Positions 53,249 through 61,832 of a stretch of 64,000 bases of DNA are shown in pieces (position 1 is the first letter of the stretch; every line of letters begins with the position of its first letter). The DNA is from Kalaharituber pfeilii (taxonomy: Eukaryota > Ascomycota > Pezizomycetes > Pezizales > Pezizaceae). Position numbers and translations under genes: made by a program. The stretch covers positions 1 to 64,000 of the forward strand of contig WHUZ01000141.1 in NCBI GenBank assembly GCA_015179045.1, given 5' to 3'. The notes beneath the pieces were generated by a model. The model was not told the origin of the DNA. It was given only the letters and a program-made list of their open reading frames with translations, and searched no databases.

Positions 53249-56200
53249 GCCATGTGTCCCAAGCAATTTTGTGTTGTTGCAAGAAGCCATATCCACGATG
53301 GGCAAGCGTATACTGTAGACCCATGCCGTGTCTCGGAGGCTCGTTGTTAGGTTGGCTTATGTCAATCCACATTCCAGGAGTACGCCTCACAGGAAATCCC
53401 TGGTAGGACGCTCGCAAAAACTGGAGAAACATCAATGCCATTTGGCCTGCCGCAGGCGAAATTGTCTTTCCTCCATCTTTAACCAGGGAATATTCAAATC
53501 CGAATGCAAACTTATTGACATTTGCTCGGAGATACTCAATGGCAATATGGGTTGGTATGGCAAGAAATGGTGGGTATCGGTGCGGCGATGTCTGGAATGT
53601 GGGACAGGCGAGAGGCTGGTTGATTAAACCACGGGCCTCCATATGCTTACCTATTTGAAGCAGTAGGTCTATGGTCATGCGATGCTCCTCCCTAACACCA
53701 AAGGATTTTGACAGGGCAGACGTTAGTCCTTCTGCCACTCGTAGCTTACTAGATCCGTAAGTCTGACGAGCTTTTTGTGCACTCCATTTGCATCCAAAAT
53801 GCTTAGCTTCCCTTTGCCATTCTTTATGCAGGCTGGGATCTACAGCGAGGCCCTCAAGACTTTGATCGGCAAATGGATAGGTCTTTGCTGCGTCAAGGAT
53901 TTCTTTGGTGGAGGAGTAAAACTGGGAGTAAATAAGTCCTGCGAAACGTAATGGATGTCGCTTGCCCGGCTCCAATGTCATACTTCCAACATCATTCAAA
54001 AGCGCCCAAGGATATGGACTGACTTTCATGCCGTCTCGGGGAACATCCATTTTGAACTTTGATTGAATGTGCTCCAGACATTTTTGTCGCCACAAGTAGA
54101 CATGGGGAGTTGAAGCAGTGCCTTCGCTGGAACGGTTCGGGAAAACTGTCTCTTTGCCGATGTCAATCCATGTGCTGCCAGGGTGAAACGCAGGAGTCAA
54201 AACTAGATTCCCATCGAGCGTGAAAACTTTGTATGAGCTTCTGCGGCGTATCCTCTCGAAACATAGTCTTCATATTTTTGGCGTTTATGAGCAGTACTGG
54301 ATCGGCCAAATCAAAAAACTCAGGAGCACGGAGATTTTGAACAACATAATCCCATACTCCTGATAATCCGCCAGGAGGAATATAATAATGTAACGCCTGT
54401 TGTCGGGCAACTGGTTGCGTTAAACTGACCCCAGTTTCTCTTGCCTTGGCAAAGGCGGCAAGTTTAGCATGCGCCGCAGACCTAGGCAGGTGCTGGAGAT
54501 ACTCAGAGTTGTAGAAACCTGTGTCGGCGAGTGCCTTGAGCATGACTGCCATGAAGCGTTCCAATTGATCATCGGTCAAGTAGTTGGTGGGCCTCTCGTC
54601 ATAATACAGATGTGGAAATACAACGTAAAGCTCACATTCGGGAAAGCTTGAAACCCGACCTAAATAAGTATTTGGAACTTTATTATAAGGCACCAGCTTG
54701 GATCGCGGTCTGTTATGTTCCTCCGATGGAGCAATTTTACACCACAAGTGAATATTGCTACTTAAATTGGCGGCGCGAGATGGATGGAAGCAAAGCTAAA
54801 TATTATAAGCAAATGGATAAAAATTTCCTTATAAAGTAGTACTCACATTAAGTCCTGATTTTGCAAATCTGTTACGGGCGTGAGGGGCTAGGCTCCGGTG
54901 GGCGCTGGAAGGCACCGGATGTTACGGCTACGGCGGAGTGTATACGGCGGGTCGGAGTCGCTACGGAGGTTTGTATACGGCGGTGCCGGAGTCGCCACGG
55001 AAGTGTATATACGGCGGGTCGGAATGGGCAGCTGTTTGGCGTGGAGCGCGCAGCGGAGCGGAGCGATTCACGGGCGTAGTAAGGAAGCGATAGGTTTCAG
55101 AGTTTATAGAGAAACTTAGAACACCGCTAGTGTCTTGATTTCTTTTAACTATGCTATCGCCAGCCGGCGCTTATATAGACTTCAGCGCAGTCATACATAA
55201 CTAGTCAACAAATGAATAAATGACTGGCAACGCGGCGATTCCTTATCAATGCCAATACCTGTGGTAACAGGCACACGTAACCGAAACATGCAAAAATAGT
55301 ACGGGACAAAGATAACGAATGTACTAATGCATGTGCGTATATTAATAAAGCTTTCGTAAGTAGAGTGCATGCATCAAGCTGCCAGGGTTTCGAATGACAC
55401 ACACTTCCGTAGTACTATCATACCCTATCTAAAAAATGCGAGAATCAACAGCCAAGCCTAACGGGTGATCAGTCCGTTCAGTCAGCATTGGTCTTATGTT
55501 CGATTTCAGGGTAAGCGTTATCCCCTTGGCGGGTAAGTCTTCACCTTAGCCGTGACAGCTAGTAGTAGTGGAACCCTTGCCCCTTGGCGGGTAAGTTTCC
55601 ACCTTAGCCGTAACAAAATCCAAGCATATGTGGCAGTGCCAAAAAGCTGTCAATATCCACTGTAACAAGTGATTGTCCAACCAGCGCAGATGTGGTATTA
55701 TTACTTGCAAATGCGGAATAGCTGGGCAAGTTCCCTTGCGACTCATCATGCGGTTGTGGTCTGTGCCGCCCGCGAAATACTTGTGAGCTTAAGGTTGAGT
55801 CTGACGGTAAGTCCGTGTCCGAGTCCGAGATAACAATTGGGTTATCAAAAGCACCAGAACTACCAGGAGATTCTGCTTTAACACCCTCAAACAATTGCCG
55901 CATAGTCTCTGCGTCCATATCAGGTACATTTTCACTACTCAATAAGTGAACGTCTTCCAATAAGTCAAGACCATTTAATGACTCGAAAATAGTGGCGGTT
56001 AACTCTGAAATACTTTTGCTATCCATATCTTCCTCGTGCGCAACAGGGCAGCAAGTTTCTGTTCCAAAAAGCTACTCAATTAAGAAGTCTACCAGTGCCT
56101 ACTGAGAGTTTGTAGCAGGCATTGAGGCTGCCGGCCGTGAGGATTGGGCAGATGATAGTGGTGAAGCATTGGACATTGGTGGCTGGGATGGTTGCACAAG

Positions 56201-56828
56201 TGAATGCGCTAAGGAATTGATAGGTTGGCTTGTGGTCTGTGAGTTTGACGCATAGTTGAACTCAGAGCCATTATCTAAATGGAGTAGCAGATCTGTGTCA
56301 GAATCCTGGCTAGCAAGAGAATCCTGGCTGGCAAGGGGCGGAGAATTCAAATCTGTAACTAATGTGTTTTAGCATGATTCAACATAGTGATATTTATTAG
56401 TAATATTAAATATACCATCTGAGAGTTTATTATTGTCATTGAATAGATCAGAATCATCAAAGGTAGCAAGAGGCCCAACGTATGGACTTAATTGTAGTTG
56501 CGAGTTCATTGGGTTTGTTGGATTAGGATCAATATTAGGTACTTGTATAGCATTATCAGCGCCACTTTATGAGTCGCTGTCTTCCTCTTGGAGCTACTAG
56601 ATATTAATTTCTTATATGTGTATAACAAAAGGAAGTTTAACATACTTGTAGCTCTTGAATTTATCTCTTTTTATGACGATACTTTAAATCACGACTGCAC
56701 TTCGCTGACCTTTTTTCCTCATCTGTGCTGTATTTTACTGGTCTTCCGGGCCTCATGCAGCTGTCAGACTCGGAGTCGGTAGTGAATGTATATCGTAGCC
56801 GCTTGTTAGCGGAAGAGGAGGAGGCCAT
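53249..56828 (-). pseudogene. Unrecognised multi-exon gene, broken by stops and a solo LTR
   Basis: Reads right to left from the ATG at 56828. Exon 1 (MASSSSANKRLRYTFTTDSE, then an AT-hook-like GRPVKYSTDEEKRSAK) ends near 56633 at a GTATGT donor. Exon 2 ends at a GTATAT donor near 56419 and joins DLNSPPLASQDS after a TTACAG acceptor. Then come DIDSFLALPHMLG, the LTR at 54870-55615, and a long conserved-looking part: PHLYYDERPTNYLTDDQLER, YIPPGGLSGVWDYVVQNL, WIDIGKETVFPN, GLIYSQFYSSTKEILDAAKT, FGVREEHRMTIDLL. In-frame stops at 56099-56101 and 56072-56074, plus TAA codons in exons 1 and 2, are all CAG/CAA with C changed to T. A frame shift lies near 54165-54200. The 3' end is lost at 53249. I cannot name the family. 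Confidence 0.6.
54870..55615 (-). repeat. Solo gypsy LTR (family G) with target duplication
   Basis: 746 bp, minus strand, TGTTACGGCTAAGG to CACGCCCGTAACA, flanked by AAATC (54865-54869 and 55616-55620). Inserted in the reading frame of the gene above; removing it and one AAATC continues LGF as AKSGLN before a GTGAGT donor. Confidence 0.92.
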
Positions 56829-56870
56829 AGTAAGTTATTCAAAGAATAGGTAGGAAAGATCGCTTATAGG

Positions 56871-57205
56871 TAGTGAGCGGCACGAGCCGAGCCAGCTCGA
56901 GCTCAAACGAGCCAAGATCATGCTTGTGTTTTTCTTGACAGCTCGCTAAAATGCTTAGCCGGTGCAAGGTTTCATAAACTGTAAATACCTAATATAATAA
57001 TAATTAGAGACTTGGAGCTCATTCTGACCTACCAACAACTTCGAAATGCACAATTTAGCTGATAGTAGTGAGAAAGATGAGAATTTAGCTTAGTTTAGTT
57101 TAGTTTGTCAATATTATGTATATAATCAATCCTGGCTCGAGCTCATGACACGCCAGCTCGAGCTCACCCTCCAGCTCGGCTCGAGCTAGCTCGTGCCGCT
57201 CACTA
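56871..57205. mobile_element. hAT-type MITE
   Basis: 335 bp with termini TAGTGAGCGGCACGAGC inverted at the right, and the perfect 8-bp duplication CTTATAGG (56863-56870 and 57206-57213). Eight-bp duplications and TAGTG-type ends are characteristic of hAT. Subterminal AGCTCGAGCTC repeats occur at both ends. No coding capacity. It lies just upstream of the gene starting at 56828. Confidence 0.9.
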
Positions 57206-57213
57206 CTTATAGG

Positions 57214-57807
57214 GACGCTAAACTTCATACGAAGATCTCCTGGTTGAAGATATTAAATACAATTTTACTCTGCCAATATCAGCAAGTTTACTGATTGAGA
57301 TTCAATGGGTTAGGTGACTTTCTACCTCTAGCACTATGATGCTTATAAGATCTAGCCATTTTAATATCTGAGAGTGTAGATACCATTATATTGGATGGCT
57401 TAATGGGACAGACTGTTCAACAGAATGGATAGTCAAGGCAGACGGTTCAATCTCTTGGAGACATAATACACTGACACATTGGCTAGACAAATTACTAAGG
57501 CGAAGAACTGAATGGAGTAGGGAATCTTATTACCAGAGTCTAGGCACAGACTGAGTGAAGTTAAACTCAATACCATTACCGCTCAGGCTAGGAGCAGTTT
57601 GAATTCTTGCATTCTGGCATATACGGCAGCCAATTTGTCACTGTTTCATGCTTCCAAGAGCCTCAGATAGGAAGCACTAAATTTACATAGAAAATTACCA
57701 ATGCACGCCTTGGCCTCTTTGCCTGAATTCTGAACAAATTTTAGCCAACTTAGATTTAGCTGTCTCGTAAGTTGGATGTGGCCATAATATGGGTCAAAGA
57801 ACATACT
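57214..57807. other. No gene recognised
   Basis: AT-rich, only short frames, no motif. TTTAGCTTAGTTTAG-like words belong to the MITE family next door and not to this stretch. Confidence 0.35.
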
Positions 57808-57839
57808 ATTTTTTTTTCATATTGTTGCTCATATGCCGT
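57808..57839 (-). mobile_element. Degenerate LINE-B tail
   Basis: T-run then CATATTGTTGCTCATATGCC and GTCC, a diverged form of the family B end, directly abutting the next LINE-B tail at 57840. Confidence 0.5.
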
Positions 57840-58132
57840 CCTTTTTTTTTTTTTTATATATCATTAATCACTGGCCGCCCTACCGGCTATGGTGATGTCT
57901 TAAGTACATACCGTATTAACTCACTTAAGAGGTAAAACACAAACGCGTGCTAGTGTGGTCTTGGCAGAACTATTGGATCGCACTAGCGCGCGCTGTGGTC
58001 CAATATTGGTATTTTTTTTTCTTTTTTCTTTTTTTAGGAGGCACGTCACTATCAGTCTCTGTGCTATTGAGGTTAGCATCGTGGTAATTCAGCGTACTCG
58101 TGCGTAGGACACGCGCACTGGCGCTCGGAGGC

Positions 58133-59021
58133 TTTTTTTTTTTTTTTTTTTTTATATCATTACTTGCGTGCCGCCCTGGAGGCTATGGCGAGATTAGTTA
58201 CATGAGATTAGATACATATGAAGGTAGAAGAAAAGGAATAAGAAAAGATCCTGTGTGTCTCCTATGCCCCTGCCCACTTCAAGATGTCTCTTCTTTTTTT
58301 TTTTTTTATTTCATTACTCGTATGCCGCCCTATGGGCTATAACGAGGTATAAATTCCTAACTACGGACTACCTAAATAAATGTCTAAGTACAAAAAAATG
58401 TCAAATGCATGGTGTCGAGCCTGTCTATTTCCTTTTCCTGTTTGGCTCGTACACCTCTGACCTTAACCATCTCCTGCCGAGCCTGACCTTTCCCGACTCC
58501 ACCCTTGTCTTCGTGTACAGCACTATAGAGCTTGTCTTTTTCTCCTCCTCTACTAGTGTCTCCATCCTCCGCAACCATCTGATGCCCGTTGTCTTCTTGT
58601 CTAGCTCCTGGTTGTCTTCCTCCAGCCACTTCCAGACCCTCTCCAGATTCCTCCGGGTGGAAATGCCGTGTATGACAATGCCTGTGGTGCGGAGGAGAGG
58701 TCGGCTGGCTTGTTTTGTCTGAGCGCGGGGGCGTGATGGTGCGGGGGCGGGGGGCGGGTGTGGCGGGGGTGGGGGTCGGTGTTGGTGTTGGGGGGCCTGG
58801 ATCGGCCGCCAAGATGTCTCTTAGTAGGTCTGTGTCCTTGCTCTTCGGAGGAGTGACCAAGTCTTGCATGCTCCCTGGCCACTTTCGTTTCCATGTCCTG
58901 CACCTAGTGAGCACATGTTCAGTAGTCTCCTCCTCCTCCCCACACCATCGACATTCTGGGCTGTCTGCTTTCCCGATTTCGTACTGCCATTTCCGTAGTA
59001 ACTTGCCGCCCAGTATTCCCT
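58133..59021 (-). mobile_element. LINE-B fragment nested in the TA-flanked element
   Basis: Poly(T) and CATTACTTGCGTGCCGCC at the left; CTCGGAGGCTT duplicated at both sides (about 58122-58132 and 59022-59032). Reading right to left it encodes the ORF2 end (KWQYEIGKADSPECRWCGEE, then TTEHVLTRCRTWKRKWPG), a C-C-H-C finger. An ORF1-only fragment splits it at 58294. Confidence 0.8.
58294..58811 (-). mobile_element. ORF1-only fragment nested in LINE-B
   Basis: Poly(T) and ATTTCATTACTCGTATGCCG at the left; AAGATGTCTCTT duplicated (about 58281-58292 and 58812-58823). Reading right to left it encodes the shared ORF1 domain in broken frame (GIVIHGISTRRNLERVWKWL, WLEEDNQELDKKT, KVRLG, RWLRSEVYEPNRKRK). 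A Pro/Thr-rich linker (PTPTPTPTPATPAPRPRT) precedes it. 5'-truncated. Confidence 0.8.
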
Positions 59022-59360
59022 CGGAGGCTTGCCAAGACCACCAAAGCGCGCGTTTGTGTTTTACCTCTTAAGTGAGTTAATACGGTAAATGAAGATAAAT
59101 AAATAAAATGAGAAAGAATGGATAAAGGTAAGATTAACGAAACGGCTCCAGCCGGTTTCGCTGTGCGGCCCTCTCTCGCCTCGCGTCTTGTCTTACTCTC
59201 GCCTCCGTGACTATTTCCTCTTCTCTTTCCAGGGCCGTGCCTATCCTCGCCGTCTGTCTGCCTCCTCACTCCCCGGTATGCCTCCATGACTTTTCACCTA
59301 CATCACGGCTACATCTCTGTCCCCCCTCTCATACCTCCTGTTCGCCAAGGCATCCTAGAG

Positions 59361-59546
59361 GCTATGGTGAGAAAGATCATACTACTATAAGGGACGATGA
59401 AGAAGTAGACAAGGCGGCTAGGACTGGTATCTTCTTGTAATACTAAGATAAGAGAGTAATAGAACCCTAAGTCCTTTCTCAGAGCTATTCCATATACAAT
59501 GATGCCAGTTTTTGTCGTAGTGCTGGCATCAGGAGTAGGTAGTGAG
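59361..59546 (-). pseudogene. ORF1-domain fragment
   Basis: Reading right to left: TKTGIIVYGIALRKDLG, matching the IVIHGVALRRDLE start of the shared ORF1 domain, then decayed sequence down to CTCACCATAGCCTCTAGGAT, a family B-like 3' end without poly(T). Confidence 0.5.
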
Positions 59547-59775
59547 TAGTGAGCGGCACGAGCCGAGCTCTGGCTCGATCCTGTAAATACCTAATATAGT
59601 AATAATTAGAGACTTGGAGCTCATTCTGACCTACCAACAACTTCGAAATGCACAATTTAGATAGTAGTTTGGAAATTTAGCTTAGTTTAGTTTAGTTTGT
59701 CAATATTATGCATATAATCAATCCAGGCTCAAGCTCATGCCAGGCCAGCTCGAGCTCACCCTCCAGCTTGGTTCA
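59547..59775. mobile_element. hAT-type MITE, partial second copy
   Basis: Left terminus TAGTGAGCGGCACGAGC and internal sequence (ATTAGAGACTTGGAGCTCAT, AACTTCGAAATGCACAATTT) match 56871-57205. The right terminus is degraded near GCTCACCCTCCAGCTTGG. Confidence 0.8.
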
Positions 59776-60317
59776 AACATTGGTGAGGTGGGGAGCTTGG
59801 TCTTAGGGCGGGAGGGAGTTCTGGGTGTCTGGGCCTTTTGTGTCGGGCTCAGGGTGAGCTTGGAGCTTGATAGAATGGTATTGTTAGGTGTAGGGCCTGC
59901 TGTGTCGCCGGGGTTCCAAATGCGGTATAGGGTGCATAGGTTCATAGCAGGCAAAGGCGGAACTATAGGATATGAGAAGTGCAAGCGTATTGATTACTAA
60001 ACTACAACTTGGATGGGAATACAAGTTGTTGCATAGGGAGTCTAGAGAGCGGGGAGGGAGGGCCTCTTTTATAGAGAGCCCCCATGGCCAAACTCCAATT
60101 CCTTCGAGGAAATAAACAAACAAGAGAAACATATAGAAGACTAAGGAAGTGACTAGAACCAGGTAGAATTGTCAGGAATGTTTAGGAGCTGGGGTAAGAA
60201 TTTGTATAGGCTGTCGACGAAAATTCATCTCTTTTTGGCATAGACCATTCTGAAAACTACAGAGTATAATCGAAAATTGGGTCCTCGCGCATGTTGAATA
60301 CCTTGAAAATTGGCCCT
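59776..60317. repeat. LTR-like repeat remnant
   Basis: Contains ACAACTTGGATGGGAATACA, AGTTGTTGCATAGGGAG, GGGCCTCTTTTATAGAGAGC and AAACAAACAAGAG, the same landmarks in the same order as 41500-41720. Probably a diverged copy of that LTR; edges not determined. No coding motif seen. Confidence 0.45.
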
Positions 60318-60380
60318 TCCATGGCAAACGGCTGCGAGCGTAGTAATGTAAAATAAAAAGAAAAAGAAAGAAAACAAAAT
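60318..60380 (+). mobile_element. LINE tail insertion with degraded poly(A)
   Basis: CCATGGCAAACGGCTGCGAG, CGTAGTAATGTAAAAT and an A-rich run interrupted by G (AAAAAGAAAAAGAAAG), flanked by TTGAAAATT. A variant of the tail at 28930 and 32411, older than the others judging by the interrupted run. Confidence 0.6.
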
Positions 60381-60752
60381 TGAAAATTAGCTGCTCGCGC
60401 ATGCGTGGAATAGGCATCGAAAATGCGTCGAAAATGCTCTCGTCGTGCACATGGAACGCTTTGTGCAGGTTAAAATTTGGCGGTTCAGCCGCAAGCTAAT
60501 GGGAGGCTCGAGAGCAGCCACCAGAACCCTCGAGACCACGGAAGAGAGGGCAAGCCACTAGTGGGCGCCACCAAGCCACAGCACAGTCCCTCTCTAGTTG
60601 GTTTCCCGTTTGGGTGATCCCTTTGTGGTAGTCATGGGCAGGCAGCGAAGGGATGCTCAGTATATAGAAGGGGAGAGGGAGACGCTGGTCCTCCCTCTCC
60701 AAGCCGCGTGAGTTGCGAAATCACCCCCCATACCTTTGTTTTCTACACATAT

Positions 60753-61826
60753 ATGCCCCGGTGCCTTATGACCAGTCGCAACTACAGAACTCGCTCACAA
60801 ACCTCTCGCTCACAAACACCAAACGCTATATCGACATCCACCATGCACGCTGGGCCATCTGCTGGGCAAATGGGTTTGTTCGACGAACAAGCCCCAGAAA
60901 CCCCACCAGCAAACCAGAACGCAGCACCCGCCACAACACCCTCCGCAGCACCCTCCGCGGCTATAGACGAGGATAGAATCGTACAACGGGTGCTACAGGG
61001 CCTCCTGGCTGCACAGCAACGGGCAACCCCAGCAGGACCAATAATACCAGCCTCGGAGGTATCACAGAATGAGGGTAATGACCCCCGCACCCTCCCCCTT
61101 CACACAGAATACCCAGCGGTAGACCCGGCTATCTGGTGGGAGATACTGGAGGGCCGTTTCAAGGCGGAAAACCTCTTAAAGATCAATGCCTCCTTCTACG
61201 CCCTTACCGCGGCAAGGAAGCGGAAACAAGAAACCTTGACATTGGGACCATACGAAATCCCAACAACCACCCGCGATGTGGAGATCGAGGAATACCGCTC
61301 AATTCACACGCTCATGCAGCCTTTCGAGGTATATTGCCAGGCCCTGGTCCAATTCGCCCCGCAGGGCGTCAAGCTCCGCCTGAGCGCAGCTCTAGCCTTC
61401 TATAGGCACCGCTTATACGACCTCTACCATCTGCACACATGGGAAAGCATCCGGGTTTTCCACGTGGCGTTTCATCAAAAAAGGATCCTCCTCGACGTCT
61501 ATGACCCTCAAGGCTGGCGGGAACAGGATCCCACACTGCAACATCTGTTAATGAGACGCCTACCACGAATGTCGACAGAGCACCTACCGGCAAGCGACGC
61601 AAAACGCCAGAAATCATGGGGAGCACCAGCAGCACCGTCACAGGGCCCAAGCCCCACCCCATGCTTCCGCTTCAATCAGGGCACATGCAGAAGCCCAAAC
61701 TGCCGATACGCACACATCTGTATTTCGTGCGCCAAACCCCACCCAAATTGCCAACAAGGTGCCAATGCACCGGCTACGGGGGCAAATGCAACATCATTTG
61801 CGGATCGCATCCAAGCCTCGAGGTAG
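60753..61826 (+). CDS. Gag-like protein with CCCH finger (DIRS-type element)
   Basis: From the ATG at 60753 (MPRCLMTSRNYRTRSQ); another in-frame ATG at 60768 is possible. Ser/Thr/Pro/Ala-rich N-terminus; a helical part (IDEDRIVQRVLQGLLAAQQR); a globular region (PAIWWEILEGRFKAENLLKI, then EEYRSIHTLMQPFEVYCQAL, then LRLSAALAFYRHRLYDLYHL). A C-terminal finger CFRFNQGTCRSPNCRYAH has C-x7-C-x4-C-x3-H spacing and is followed by CISCAKPHPNC. CCCH fingers are unusual for retrotransposon Gag, where CCHC is the rule. Likely binds element RNA. Ends at TAG 61824-61826 in a readthrough context. Confidence 0.75.
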   Translation: MPRCLMTSRNYRTRSQTSRSQTPNAISTSTMHAGPSAGQMGLFDEQAPETPPANQNAAPATTPSAAPSAAIDEDRIVQRVLQGLLAAQQRATPAGPIIPASEVSQNEGNDPRTLPLHTEYPAVDPAIWWEILEGRFKAENLLKINASFYALTAARKRKQETLTLGPYEIPTTTRDVEIEEYRSIHTLMQPFEVYCQALVQFAPQGVKLRLSAALAFYRHRLYDLYHLHTWESIRVFHVAFHQKRILLDVYDPQGWREQDPTLQHLLMRRLPRMSTEHLPASDAKRQKSWGAPAAPSQGPSPTPCFRFNQGTCRSPNCRYAHICISCAKPHPNCQQGANAPATGANATSFADRIQASR

Positions 61827-61832
61827 CAATTA
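61824..61832 (+). promoter_or_regulatory. Predicted stop-codon readthrough site UAG-CAA-UUA
   Basis: The gag stop is followed directly by CAA TTA. After it, the same frame is open for 395 codons through the RT. UAG-CAR-YYA is the well-known type I readthrough context first described in tobacco mosaic virus. Position, frame and context together suggest RT is made as a Gag-Pol fusion by readthrough. A plain nonsense mutation (CAG to TAG) is the alternative. Confidence 0.65.

Larger units (their letters stand above)
57911..59085. mobile_element. TA-flanked inverted-repeat element nested in LINE-B
   Basis: Termini CCGTATTAACTCACTTAAGA in inverted orientation, TA at both sides (57909-57910 and 59086-59087), with about 37 bp of clean inverted match (through AGGTAAAACACAAACGCG) and weaker similarity beyond. 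Most of its 1175 bp is the LINE-B insertion at 58133-59021; its own length is about 280 bp. Tc1/mariner-type MITE. Confidence 0.8.
57840..59360 (-). mobile_element. LINE family B copy hosting a nest of three more elements
   Basis: The 3' end with poly(T) and GGCCGCCCTACCGGCTATGG lies at 57840-57908. The element resumes at 59088 with the family B 3' UTR (AAAGAATGGATAAAGG) and RNase H coding remains reading right to left (HGGIPGSEEADR, then REEEIVTEARVRQDARRERA). Between them sits the TA-flanked element at 57911-59085. Frames are broken. Confidence 0.7.
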
